From contig JBCCPK010000007.1 of the NCBI GenBank assembly GCA_039024915.1, positions 186,001 to 250,000 of the forward strand: a DNA stretch of 64,000 nucleotides, read 5' to 3'. Shown here in pieces: positions 26,762-39,059 of the stretch (its first letter is position 1; each line of letters opens with the position of its first letter). Source of the stretch: Pseudomonadota bacterium. Lineage in GTDB: Bacteria > Pseudomonadota > Alphaproteobacteria > Rhizobiales > MH13. A program made the translations under genes and the position numbers. Under the pieces are notes generated by a model. That model had not been told where the DNA came from. It saw nothing but the letters and a program-made list of their open reading frames with translations, and searched no databases.

Positions 26762-28588
26762 TTGCCTGATCTGATCACCACCATTGCGCTGATCGGGCTT
26801 TTGGGGATCGGCGCACAGTGGATCGCATGGCGAACGCAGATCCCAGCCATCGTTCTTTTGTTGGTGGCAGGGCTGATCGCCGGACCAGCAACCGGCCTCG
26901 TCAATCCATCCGAAGACTTTGGCGATCTGCTCAAACCATTTGTCGCACTCGCGGTCGCGGTGATCCTGTTTGAAGGCGGCATGACCCTGAATTTCGCAGA
27001 GATCAGGGAGACCGCTCGAGCTGTCCGCCGAATTATTTTCGTATCGGCTCCACTGATCTGGGTCCTTGGAAGCCTCGCGGCCCACTATCTGGGCGGACTG
27101 TCTTGGCCGTCGGCCATCGTGTTTTCAGGCATAATGGTGGTGACCGGCCCAACGGTCATCATGCCTCTGTTACGACAAGCGAAACTGCCAACACGCACGG
27201 CATCGGTGTTGCGATGGGAAGCCATTGTCGTCGATCCGATCGGAGCCCTTTTTGCAGTCATCGCATTTGAAGTGGCGCTCGCGCTATCGTCGGGGGCTCC
27301 GGCGACGACGATAGCGCTCCAGGTCCTGGCCGCGCTACTGATTGGTCTGGTCGGCGGCTATGGGTTGACGCGCGCCCTCGCCATCGCGTTCGCGCGCGGG
27401 CATGTGCCCGACTTTCTCAAAGCGCCCATCCTGCTCGTTGCCGTTCTCGTAGGTTATGCGGCAACCGATGCCGTCTTGGCGGAAGCCGGACTTCTCACCG
27501 TGACCGTTATGGGCATCGTCATGGCAAACGCCAGACTGGCGAGTTACACCGAGTTGCGTCGCTTCAAGGAGGTGATGACGGTCATCTTGGTATCTGGCCT
27601 GTTCATCCTGCTGACCGCGAACATCACACCTGAAACCATAGCATCGCTCAGCATGCGCGATGTGGCCTATCTCGTTGCTCTGCTGTTCGTTATCCGGCCC
27701 GTCGCGATCCTGGTGGCAACAATCGGTACCGAATTGTCGCTGAAAGAACGGCTCCTAATCGGCTGGATCGCTCCTCGCGGTGTTGTCGCTGTCGCGGTCT
27801 CAGGTCTGTTCGCTGGAACGCTGGTGCAGATCGGTGTTGAAGACGGGGCGCAGCTTGCGCCACTTGCATTCCTCGTTGTTCTTGTAACGGTGATCCTGCA
27901 TGGGTTCTCGCTAAAACCCCTTGCACGCCGACTTGGCATAACGTCCAAAGACCCTGATGGCTTTTTGCTGGTCGGGGCCAACCGCTTCACGCTCGCGCTG
28001 GCAGAAAAGCTCAAGGATAGCGAATTGCCGACGCTAATCGCCGATCGTAATCGCTCGCGCTTGAGCGCGGCACGCCAAGCCGGCTTCCCTACCTACTTTG
28101 GCGAAATCCTGTCGGAGGCGGCGGAGCACCACCTCGATCTATCGCGCTACGGAACCCTCATCGCTGCAACCGATAATGACGCCTACAACGCGTTGGTCTG
28201 CACGGATTTCGGCCCTGAATTAGGTCGCGCGCGGGTGTTTCGGCTGGGCGCAGAGGAAAAACGAGAAGCCGAGATGTTTGCCACCACCGTAAGCGGGCAA
28301 CTGCTATTTCAGCCGTCAATCAGCGAAACCGAAGCAGAATTTCGCATGATCACCAGTGGCTGGACCGTTCAGCGCACCAAACTGACAGAGGCCTATCCCT
28401 TCGAAAAGCTCAAAGAGCAGCGCGGGGACGCCCACATTCTGTTCGCTGTTGGTCCCAAGGGTAACTTCATTTCGCCAGCACTTGGCGCGCAGTTCAAACC
28501 CGGCGCCGGTTCAACGGTTTTCACGTTTGGCTCACCCAAAAGAGCCAGCGCACAGACCCAAAAAGAGCGCAAACATGCCGACGCTTAA
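26762..28588 (+). CDS. Cation/proton antiporter (CPA family) with C-terminal Rossmann-like domain
   Basis: The 608-residue protein has about 12-13 membrane helices in residues 1-390, with the antiporter motifs FEGGMTLNFAEI, VTGPTVIMPLLRQ and VVDPIGALFAV; the last two carry the likely ion-binding Asp-type positions of CPA1 exchangers. From about residue 400 a TrkA-N-like Rossmann domain starts (GFLLVGANRFTLALAEKL), probably sensing a nucleotide. The start is a TTG 6 bases after the uvrD stop, because no ATG lies near; AGGTGG precedes it. It probably exchanges Na+ or K+ for H+. Its end overlaps prmA by 14 bases. Confidence 0.88.
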   Translation: MPDLITTIALIGLLGIGAQWIAWRTQIPAIVLLLVAGLIAGPATGLVNPSEDFGDLLKPFVALAVAVILFEGGMTLNFAEIRETARAVRRIIFVSAPLIWVLGSLAAHYLGGLSWPSAIVFSGIMVVTGPTVIMPLLRQAKLPTRTASVLRWEAIVVDPIGALFAVIAFEVALALSSGAPATTIALQVLAALLIGLVGGYGLTRALAIAFARGHVPDFLKAPILLVAVLVGYAATDAVLAEAGLLTVTVMGIVMANARLASYTELRRFKEVMTVILVSGLFILLTANITPETIASLSMRDVAYLVALLFVIRPVAILVATIGTELSLKERLLIGWIAPRGVVAVAVSGLFAGTLVQIGVEDGAQLAPLAFLVVLVTVILHGFSLKPLARRLGITSKDPDGFLLVGANRFTLALAEKLKDSELPTLIADRNRSRLSAARQAGFPTYFGEILSEAAEHHLDLSRYGTLIAATDNDAYNALVCTDFGPELGRARVFRLGAEEKREAEMFATTVSGQLLFQPSISETEAEFRMITSGWTVQRTKLTEAYPFEKLKEQRGDAHILFAVGPKGNFISPALGAQFKPGAGSTVFTFGSPKRASAQTQKERKHADA

Positions 28589-29450
28589 GGCAAGCCTCAC
28601 AGTCCCACATCGCGAGGAAGCTGAACGCATCGCTCAGCTTCTAGAAGTCTCATTTGAAGACGAGGGCCTCCCGGTCGCCCATTTTGAGGATGAGACCGCA
28701 GGTACTTGGATTGTGGACCTGTACACAGAGGGTAGCGACCGCGAGGGGTTCGCGCATGCCATCCAGGACGCACTTGGAGCGGATGCCTTTGCAGCGCCGT
28801 TGCACGTCACACAACTTGATGAGATCGATTGGGTCACGGCAAGTCTCGAAGGGCTCGAAGCAATCCGTGCGGGCCGGTTCGTTGTACATGGGGTGCACGC
28901 GCGCGAGGCTGTCGGCCCAACCGACATCGGCATTCGCGTCGAGGCGAGCCGAGCATTTGGCACCGGTCACCACGGCACGACACTTGGCTGTCTCGAACTG
29001 ATCGAATGGGTAACCGACCGGTACACGATCAGCAATGCGCTCGATCTGGGCGCTGGCACAGGGGTCCTCGCTATTGCACTGGCCAAGCGGATCAAGGCCC
29101 CTGTCCTTGCGACGGATATCGACCCGATCTCGGTTGCAATCACGGCTGAAAATGCAACGCTTAATGGCGTCCACACATTCGTGAAAAGTGTGTGGGCCGA
29201 TGGTGCCGTTGGAGCGCCGGTGGCTCATGCGCCTTATGATGCGATTGTTGCCAACATACTTGCGGGACCACTTCTGGCGTTGGCAAGACCACTCTCGCAG
29301 TTGCTTGTCCCAGGTGGCGCACTCATCCTATCGGGACTGATGCGTCACCAGGAACGCGCAATTATCGCGCGCTACCGTCAGGCCGGGACAATCCTGGCCC
29401 GACGGGTCCACCATGGTGAGTGGTCGGCGCTTTTGCTGTTTCGGCGCTAG
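28575..29450 (+). CDS. prmA: Ribosomal protein L11 methyltransferase
   Basis: PrmA methylates ribosomal protein L11 at several Lys and N-terminal positions, using S-adenosylmethionine. The 291-residue protein has the family motif AFGTGHHGTTLGCLELIEW, the SAM-binding loop LDLGAGTGVLAIALAK, DIDPISVAITAENATLN and the catalytic-site block VANILAGPLLALA. The ATG at 28575 overlaps the antiporter end by 14 bases; earlier ATG codons upstream would add non-family sequence. Its TAG stop lies in the palindrome CTAG, which is also the stop of the convergent gene. Confidence 0.95.
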   Translation: MPTLKASLTVPHREEAERIAQLLEVSFEDEGLPVAHFEDETAGTWIVDLYTEGSDREGFAHAIQDALGADAFAAPLHVTQLDEIDWVTASLEGLEAIRAGRFVVHGVHAREAVGPTDIGIRVEASRAFGTGHHGTTLGCLELIEWVTDRYTISNALDLGAGTGVLAIALAKRIKAPVLATDIDPISVAITAENATLNGVHTFVKSVWADGAVGAPVAHAPYDAIVANILAGPLLALARPLSQLLVPGGALILSGLMRHQERAIIARYRQAGTILARRVHHGEWSALLLFRR

Positions 29451-29698
29451 TACGGCCAAGCGTAGATGCCGTTTTTGCCAACGATTGCGGCATCAATGTC
29501 GTAGCGGTCTCGCTTCTCCGGCAGGCGCTGCGGATCATCTTCACGCGTGTTCGTGAACGCAAGGTATTCAGCGACTTCGGCACGCGCGCGGGCTTCGCGG
29601 GCTTGGATCATGCTGGTAAAGGCAGACTTGATGATCCGTGCAAACGCACTGTCGCGGAAAAGGCGTGGTTGTGGCTGCGAAAAAGTGAAGGCTGCCAT
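29447..29698 (-). CDS. Small conserved-looking protein of unknown function
   Basis: The 83-residue protein begins MAAFTFSQPQPRLFRDSAFA and is rich in Arg and Glu in a helical middle (AREARARAEVAEYLAFTNTRED), ending KNGIYAWPY. I do not recognise the family; no signal peptide or membrane segment is visible. The ATG at 29696-29698 has AGGAG about 8 bases upstream, which supports a real gene; 52 more codons are open upstream but are probably not translated. It is divergent from pepP, and its stop shares the CTAG palindrome with prmA. Confidence 0.65.
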   Translation of the reverse strand: MAAFTFSQPQPRLFRDSAFARIIKSAFTSMIQAREARARAEVAEYLAFTNTREDDPQRLPEKRDRYDIDAAIVGKNGIYAWPY

Positions 29699-29887
29699 TG
29701 TTTCGGCTCCTGCAGTTTTTGAACGAAAATGGTCGAGCGATTTGCCCGACCATGCCTTGGGGGAAGACGTCAGTAAGATGGCCCGCAGGCCCGCAATGAG
29801 GTAGGCCTTTGCGGTCAAGACAGCTCTGCACCAGACGCATGACGCAGTGCACAATTTATTAGGAATTGATGAGAGGACCTAAGCCTG

Positions 29888-31708
29888 ATGCAGAGTTACG
29901 AGGACTTTTCTGACCGCGAAAAAGGCCCCGAAAGACTGGCTGCACTCCGCGCCGCTTTGGCCGACGAAGGCCTCGACGGTTTACTGGTGCCGCGTACGGA
30001 CGAGCATCAGAGCGAGTGTCTGCCCGACTATGCGGAGCGGGTCGCCTGGTTGACCGGCTTCACCGGATCAAATGCCTTTGTGCTGATTTTGCCTGGCGAA
30101 GCGCGCGTCTACACCGACGGTCGCTACACACTGCAGGTGAAAAGCCAGACTGACCCGAGCGCGTTCACACCCGACGATATGACAATGATAACGCCGGCTC
30201 GGCATTTGGCGTCGCTGGAGCTGACCGGTCGCACGATTGGCTACGACCCATGGCTACACACGATATCCGGGTTCAAAAAGTTTTCTGAAGCGGCTCAAAA
30301 GTCTGGCTGCGCGCTGATGCCAACCGCCGATAACCTGATTGATCGCATTAGGACACACACACCGGGGCGACCAATGGCACCGATTGTGCCGCACCCACTG
30401 GAATTCGCCGGCCGCACACATGAAGACAAGATCGCGGCAATAGCGGAGGCGGTACGCGGGGCACGATGCGATGCGGTCGTCTTACCGCAGGCCGACGGTG
30501 CCGCCTGGACGTTCAACCTTCGCGGTTCGGATGTGCCACACAAACCGATGTTTCTGGCGTTCACGATCGTCGGTTCGGAAGGAAACGCCAGTCTCTTTAT
30601 CGATCCGGGAAAGCTGACAGACGAGGCAGCTGCCCAGCTACCCGACGTGCAAATCAAAGACATCGCGGATTTTGAGGACGCCTTGAAGGCGCTTGGCGAC
30701 TCTGGAGCGACAGTCATGGTCGATCCGGGAAACGTCAGCGTGAAAATCGCCGACACGATCACCGATGCCGGTGGCAAGCTCCATCACGCGCCAGACCCCA
30801 TGGAGCCCCTTCGGGCACGCAAAACCGAAGCGGAACGACAAGGCGCACGCGCAGCGCATGTGCGCGACGGCGCAGCGGTGACCCGTTTTCTCGCTTGGTT
30901 TGACAGGGAGGCCTCCAAAGGCGGCCTTGATGAAATCACCGCCGCTGAGAAACTTCTGTCCGAGCGTCGCGCGACCAACCAGCTGAAAGATATAAGCTTT
31001 CCGACTATCTCAGGCGCGGGGGCCAACGGCGCCATCGTCCACTACCGGGTCACCAACGAAACCTGCGCGCCGATCGAGCCCGGAACGCTCTACCTTACGG
31101 ACTCCGGCGCGCAATATCTTGACGGGACCACGGACATCACACGCACGCTCATGGTTGCCGCGGCCAATCCAGAGCATCGCCGTTGCTACACCCTTGTTTT
31201 GAAGGGGCATATCGCCGTTGCGCGGGCGCGCTTCCCGAAAGGTACCACTGGTGCCCATCTCGATGCGCTCGCCCGCCAGCATCTATGGGCCGCAGGTCTC
31301 GACTATGCCCACGGAACGGGTCATGGCGTTGGAAGTTACCTTGGGGTGCATGAGGGCGTGGCGCGCATCGCCAAGCAAGGAAACACACCGCTCGAGCCGG
31401 GCATGTTGCTATCAAACGAACCCGGTTACTACCGCGAAGGTGCTTTCGGCATCCGGCTCGAAAACCTAGTTTTAGTCACCGAACCGGAGGACCTTGGCGG
31501 GGATCAGCCGATGATGGGTTTCGAAACCATCACACGCGCGCCCTTCGATACGCGCCTGATTGACACATCGCTGATGAGCAAAGACGAACTTGTCTGGCTC
31601 GACGCTTTTCATGCCAGCGTGCTTGCGGATATCGGCCCACAACTCGAGGGTGATGCCTTGGCCTTCCTCGAACGCGCTTGTGCGCCTATCGAACGCCGGA
31701 CCGGCTAG
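29888..31708 (+). CDS. pepP: Aminopeptidase P family protein (Xaa-Pro aminopeptidase)
   Basis: The 606-residue enzyme removes an N-terminal residue that precedes proline. It has two creatinase-like N-terminal domains (about 1-310) and the pita-bread metallopeptidase domain. Metal ligands are visible in LYLTDSGAQYLDGTTDITRT (two Asp), in HGTGHGVGSYLGVHE (His), in SNEPGYYREGAFGIRLEN (two Glu). The 600-residue length fits the long eukaryote/rhizobial-type form rather than the 440-residue E. coli PepP, so the symbol is approximate. AGAGGA lies about 11 bases before the ATG. Its stop overlaps the stop of the convergent aldo/keto reductase on a CTAG palindrome. Confidence 0.92.
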   Translation: MQSYEDFSDREKGPERLAALRAALADEGLDGLLVPRTDEHQSECLPDYAERVAWLTGFTGSNAFVLILPGEARVYTDGRYTLQVKSQTDPSAFTPDDMTMITPARHLASLELTGRTIGYDPWLHTISGFKKFSEAAQKSGCALMPTADNLIDRIRTHTPGRPMAPIVPHPLEFAGRTHEDKIAAIAEAVRGARCDAVVLPQADGAAWTFNLRGSDVPHKPMFLAFTIVGSEGNASLFIDPGKLTDEAAAQLPDVQIKDIADFEDALKALGDSGATVMVDPGNVSVKIADTITDAGGKLHHAPDPMEPLRARKTEAERQGARAAHVRDGAAVTRFLAWFDREASKGGLDEITAAEKLLSERRATNQLKDISFPTISGAGANGAIVHYRVTNETCAPIEPGTLYLTDSGAQYLDGTTDITRTLMVAAANPEHRRCYTLVLKGHIAVARARFPKGTTGAHLDALARQHLWAAGLDYAHGTGHGVGSYLGVHEGVARIAKQGNTPLEPGMLLSNEPGYYREGAFGIRLENLVLVTEPEDLGGDQPMMGFETITRAPFDTRLIDTSLMSKDELVWLDAFHASVLADIGPQLEGDALAFLERACAPIERRTG

Positions 31709-32703
31709 CAGTAGCGCTCAGGCCCGAACCATTGGCTATCTGAATAACGGTCGCCGTGCGCCCATCCAACCGGCAGCGCATCTTCGATGCGCGCAATGTC
31801 TTCGGTCGATAGCGTCAGCGAAGCGCCTGCCACACACTCTTCAAACCGTTGAACGGACCGGGAACCGGGAATCGGGATGATGTGATCGTCCCGAGAAAGA
31901 AGCCAAGCAATCGCAAGAGCCGCCGAGGACGTCTCCATCTCCCGGGCCAACGCCTGAAACGCAGCCATCTGCGTGATGTTGGCGCTGTAGTTGGGCTCCA
32001 TAAAGCGCGGATTTTGCTTCAGAAAGGGAATGGAAGCGATCCGGTCGGGTGCCGCCGGATTGTCTGTGATGAGCGACCGACCAAGCGGAGAGAAAGCGAC
32101 CAGCGCAACCCCCAGTTCCTTGCAGGCCTGGACCAAACCCAGTTCCGGAGCACGTGTTGAAAGCGAATATTCGTTCTGAACGGCTGCGACCGGGAACACC
32201 GCGTGCGCCCGTCGCAAGGTTGATGGGGCGACTTCGGAAAGCCCAATGGCTTTGGCTTTTCCCTTCTTGACGAGGCGGCCAAGGTTCTCAGCTGTTTCCT
32301 CGGGAGTAAAGCGAGCATCGCGGCGGTGCGCATAGAACAAATCAACACACTCGATTCCCATCCGTTTAAGGGAGCCATCGAGTTCCGCCTCAAAATGCTC
32401 AGCGGAGTTATTGAGCGTTCGGTTGCCGTTTTCATCGCTGCCAATACTGGCTTTCGTAGCGATCACGAACGCGTCGCGGGCGCCGGGGTCGCGCGCGAGG
32501 TAAGAGCCGATGGCGCGTTCGGATTTGCCGAGGCCGTAGATGTTGGCCGTATCGATGTGGGTAACGCCCCAGTCCCGGCACGCGTTTAGGATTGCGTGAC
32601 TTTCGGCTTCATCAGTGGGACCATAAATGTCGGAAAACGACATCGCGCCGTATCCGACACAGCCAATCTCAGGGCCATCTTTGCCAAATTTTCGTTTTTG
32701 CAT
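31705..32703 (-). CDS. Aldo/keto reductase
   Basis: The 332-residue NADPH-dependent oxidoreductase has the AKR catalytic set: DTANIYGLGKSE (Asp and Tyr), IATKAS (Lys) and DLFYAHRRD (His). The C-terminal cofactor block is IIPIPGSRSVQRFEE. It resembles the AKR13/YakC group acting on small aldehydes and ketones; the substrate is unknown. It lies 9 bases after the ligA stop on the same strand and is therefore probably the last gene of the recN-ligA transcript. Confidence 0.92.
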   Translation of the reverse strand: MQKRKFGKDGPEIGCVGYGAMSFSDIYGPTDEAESHAILNACRDWGVTHIDTANIYGLGKSERAIGSYLARDPGARDAFVIATKASIGSDENGNRTLNNSAEHFEAELDGSLKRMGIECVDLFYAHRRDARFTPEETAENLGRLVKKGKAKAIGLSEVAPSTLRRAHAVFPVAAVQNEYSLSTRAPELGLVQACKELGVALVAFSPLGRSLITDNPAAPDRIASIPFLKQNPRFMEPNYSANITQMAAFQALAREMETSSAALAIAWLLSRDDHIIPIPGSRSVQRFEECVAGASLTLSTEDIARIEDALPVGWAHGDRYSDSQWFGPERYC

Positions 32704-32712
32704 TGCTCTTGC

Positions 32713-36527
<3,815 letters not shown>

Positions 36528-36606
36528 TGAGCGCGCTCACTATCAGAGAAAACTGAGTGCCCGAGTTCGCAACGTCTGGGAGCTGCGAGGAGAGATCGTC
36601 AGGCGA

Positions 36607-36628
36607 GTCGGACGATCACTCGTCCGAC
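36607..36628. repeat. Inverted repeat between bamD and recN
   Basis: GTCGGACGA (36607-36615) and TCGTCCGAC (36620-36628) form a 9-bp perfect stem with a TCAC loop. There is no T run on either side, so it is not a clear intrinsic terminator. It could protect or process the bamD-recN message. Confidence 0.55.
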
Positions 36629-36636
36629 AAGATGGT

Positions 36637-37527
36637 TCACAGGACCGCGCCAGTAAAGCCTTCAAACGCACGCGTGATCCACGATCCGGCGTTCTGCTGA
36701 GGTTCAAGCCCGCCGGACTGTAGAAGGGCAAAGGAACGCGCGTACCACTCGCTGTCGGGAAAGTTATGACCCAGGACGGCCGCTGCCGTTTGAGCTTCGG
36801 GTATAACACCCATGGTTAGGTAGCTTTCAACGAGGCGATGAAGGGCCTCTTCAACGTGCCGCGTTGTCTGGTATTCCTCCACGACCACCCTGAACCGATT
36901 GATGGCACCGATGTAGTTGCGTCGATCAAGGTAAAAGCGCCCAACGCGCATTTCTGACCCAGCAATTTGATCGTAAGCAAACCTTATCTGCGCCTGCGCT
37001 GGCTCAACATATTCCGATGTCGGGTAAAGGCGCATCAGATCTTCAAAAGCATTGATTGCGCGCAACGTCTGTTCCTGATCACGGGTAACATCCGGAATCT
37101 GATTGTAGTAGGATTGCGCGACGATGAACTGAGCGTAAGCCGCATCTTCGCCGCCGGGATGCAGGGTCGTGTACCGGCGACCGGAATTGACCGCTTCTGG
37201 GTACCGTCCAGCGGAAAAGTAGGAAAACGCTCCTAGAACAAGCGAGCGCTTTGCATACTCCGAATAGGGGTGAACCTCTTCAAGCTCATCGAAAGCTGAT
37301 GCCGCCGTCAGATAGTCGCGGGTTTCCATCAAGGCGAGAGCATCATTGAACATCACGCCGGGCGGACGGGTGTCGTCAACAAAATCAGTCGCATCGCCGA
37401 TTTCTGTCGATGCGCAGGCCGCTAGCAAGCCGCAAGCGGCGAAAGCAACACTCAATGCTCTTGCCAGATGTACAATCTGCGCCCCCGGCCAGGAAATCAT
37501 CTGCACACCCATTTCATTCGTCCACAT
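36637..37527 (-). CDS. bamD: Outer membrane protein assembly factor BamD
   Basis: BamD (ComL) is an essential lipoprotein of the BAM complex that inserts beta-barrel proteins. The protein has a lipoprotein signal with lipobox LLAAC (the Cys is near residue 38 counted from the longest start) and five TPR-like repeats, seen in MLETRDYLTAASAFDEL, KRSLVLGAFSYFSAGRYPEAV and DRRNYIGAINRFRVVVEEYQ. The start is uncertain among ATG codons at 37525, 37510 and 37498. It lies downstream of lpxC and upstream of recN, the usual order in rhizobia. Confidence 0.93.
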   Translation of the reverse strand: MWTNEMGVQMISWPGAQIVHLARALSVAFAACGLLAACASTEIGDATDFVDDTRPPGVMFNDALALMETRDYLTAASAFDELEEVHPYSEYAKRSLVLGAFSYFSAGRYPEAVNSGRRYTTLHPGGEDAAYAQFIVAQSYYNQIPDVTRDQEQTLRAINAFEDLMRLYPTSEYVEPAQAQIRFAYDQIAGSEMRVGRFYLDRRNYIGAINRFRVVVEEYQTTRHVEEALHRLVESYLTMGVIPEAQTAAAVLGHNFPDSEWYARSFALLQSGGLEPQQNAGSWITRAFEGFTGAVL

Positions 37528-37800
37528 TCATCTAATCAACTGCTACGCAACCCTACGCACGCGCCCAAGGCCGCCACCGTTAGCAGATCAGCGCCATCTC
37601 GAGCAGCCCTTGGATAGGCACAGCTGGCCCGATAAAGCAACGTTTGCATAGTGATGTGCCGAGCATCAAACACCCTGTGATCGACCAACTGATCACGGCG
37701 AAAACATGGCCAAAACCTCGGCCCACAAACGCGATTTGATCCAGTTATCTGCAGTCGGGCAGGGTTATTGCGCTCGATGGCGGGCGGACCACGTTGTGAG
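37528..37800. other. bamD-lpxC intergenic region
   Basis: The 273-base stretch carries no gene that I can support. A weak inverted repeat (GTGATC, 8 bases, GATCAC at 37677-37696) is visible. A bamD promoter is expected on the minus strand but I could not place it. Confidence 0.4.
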
Positions 37801-38781
37801 CTAGTTGGTAGACGGTCTGTGGGTCGCCGCAGCGAGGGAGACAGCGACCTCACCGACGTCGCGCGTGCGACCAGCGGTTGCGGGTAGACCCTGCGCATCA
37901 ACAATCTCAAAAGCTGAGGGATCACTGAAAAGCGCTTTGAGCATCATGAAGTTCAAACCGTGCCCACCTTTGTGGGAACGGTAGCACCCTTCAATCGACA
38001 GGCCGGCTAGCGCCAGATCACCAACCGCATCGAGCACCTTGTGCCGTGCAAACTCGTCATTCCAACGCAACCCTTCTGCGTTCATGACACCATCATCAGT
38101 CAAAACAACTGCGTTCTCCAAAGACGATCCAAGCGCAAACTTGTTGGCCCACAGCTGCTCAACGTCTTTAAGGAACCCAAAGGTACGAGCCCGCGCGATC
38201 TCGCTGCGAAAACCCTCTGCCGTCAAATCGAAGGCGACGCACTGCTGGCCGATGCATGACCCTTCATAATCAATTGAGACCTCAAACCGTGAACCGTCGT
38301 AGGGCCGCAGCTCTCCGTAGGCATCGCCCTTCTCAACCCGAACCGGCTTGAGAACGCGTATCATCTTCCGGGAAGCATTCTGGGGGGTAAGACCGACCGC
38401 ATCAATCGCGTGGACAAAAGCCGCTGAGGAACCATCCATGATGGGAACTTCGGGGCCATCAACTTCGATCAACGCGTTGTCGACACCAAGCGCCCGCAGT
38501 GCAGCCAGCAGGTGCTCGACCGTTGAGACAAACGCCCCCTTTGGATCACCAAGAACCGTGCACAGCGCGGTTGCAGAAACCTCTGACCAGCAAGCACGGA
38601 TTTCGTAGTCGCCCTGCCCGCTTAAACCCGTGCGAAGAAAAATGAGCCCGCTGTTCTCATCAGCCGGATGGATCGTCACTGTTGCAGGTGCTGCGCTGTG
38701 CACACCAATGCCCGACAATGAAACCGTATCGGCTACGGTATTTTGGTGGGTGCCAATGCCCGCGGAAGTACCACTTGCCAT
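37801..38781 (-). CDS. lpxC: UDP-3-O-acyl-N-acetylglucosamine deacetylase
   Basis: LpxC performs the committed step of lipid A synthesis. From the ATG at 38779-38781 the 326-residue protein begins MASGTSAGIGTHQNTVADTVSLSGIGVHS. The zinc ligands are H90 (STVEHLLAAL), H247 and D251 (ARHKVLDAVGD), the same set as E. coli H79, H238 and D242. The VDGPEVPIMDGSSAAF block is also typical. A 19-codon longer frame is open but does not fit the family. A CtrA-type box lies about 210 bases upstream, and ftsZ is the next gene upstream on the same strand. Confidence 0.96.
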   Translation of the reverse strand: MASGTSAGIGTHQNTVADTVSLSGIGVHSAAPATVTIHPADENSGLIFLRTGLSGQGDYEIRACWSEVSATALCTVLGDPKGAFVSTVEHLLAALRALGVDNALIEVDGPEVPIMDGSSAAFVHAIDAVGLTPQNASRKMIRVLKPVRVEKGDAYGELRPYDGSRFEVSIDYEGSCIGQQCVAFDLTAEGFRSEIARARTFGFLKDVEQLWANKFALGSSLENAVVLTDDGVMNAEGLRWNDEFARHKVLDAVGDLALAGLSIEGCYRSHKGGHGLNFMMLKALFSDPSAFEIVDAQGLPATAGRTRDVGEVAVSLAAATHRPSTN

Positions 38782-38986
38782 GCAGCGTGTCCTCAACCCG
38801 ACTTCATACTTTATAATCCCCCAGATCAGGGATCTCACAAGGACCAGACAAAGCTCTTACGAGTCAGACGCCGCTCCGAAACTGGCGGCACACTATCTGT
38901 GTGCTGGTCGCGAAAAAAGTCACGCTTTCTTACGCTGTGTTACACAATTCGCTCAAATAGTAACGAATCCAACCCTCTGAAATTAT

Positions 38987-39001
38987 TTAAGAATTTGTTA
39001 A
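38987..39001. promoter_or_regulatory. CtrA-type box TTAA-N7-TTAA
   Basis: TTAAGAATTTGTTAA is a perfect match to the full CtrA recognition pattern known from Caulobacter and related bacteria. It lies in the lpxC upstream region, about 205 bases before its start codon, and about 60 bases after the ftsZ stop. CtrA control of lpxC is an inference from this site. Confidence 0.55.
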
Positions 39002-39003
39002 TG

Positions 39004-39036
39004 GGCGCTGAGCCGTCCTGTGGACATCCCAGCGCC
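39004..39036 (-). repeat. Stem-loop after the ftsZ stop
   Basis: GGCGCTG (39004-39010) pairs with CAGCGCC (39030-39036) and, inside a symmetric 4x4 internal loop, GTCC (39015-39018) pairs with GGAC (39022-39025). It ends 24 bases from the ftsZ stop codon. No clean T run follows on the minus strand, so it may protect or process the ftsZ 3' end rather than terminate. Confidence 0.5.
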
Positions 39037-39059
39037 GCAACTACCGATCATTCAACCCT

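Larger units (their letters stand above)
38782..39059. other. lpxC-ftsZ intergenic region
   Basis: This 278-base spacer contains a stem-loop right after the ftsZ stop (39004-39036) and a TTAA-N7-TTAA box (38987-39001), each listed separately. The remainder, towards lpxC, is AT-richer than its surroundings and is the likely lpxC promoter; I could not define a -35/-10 pair. Confidence 0.5.
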
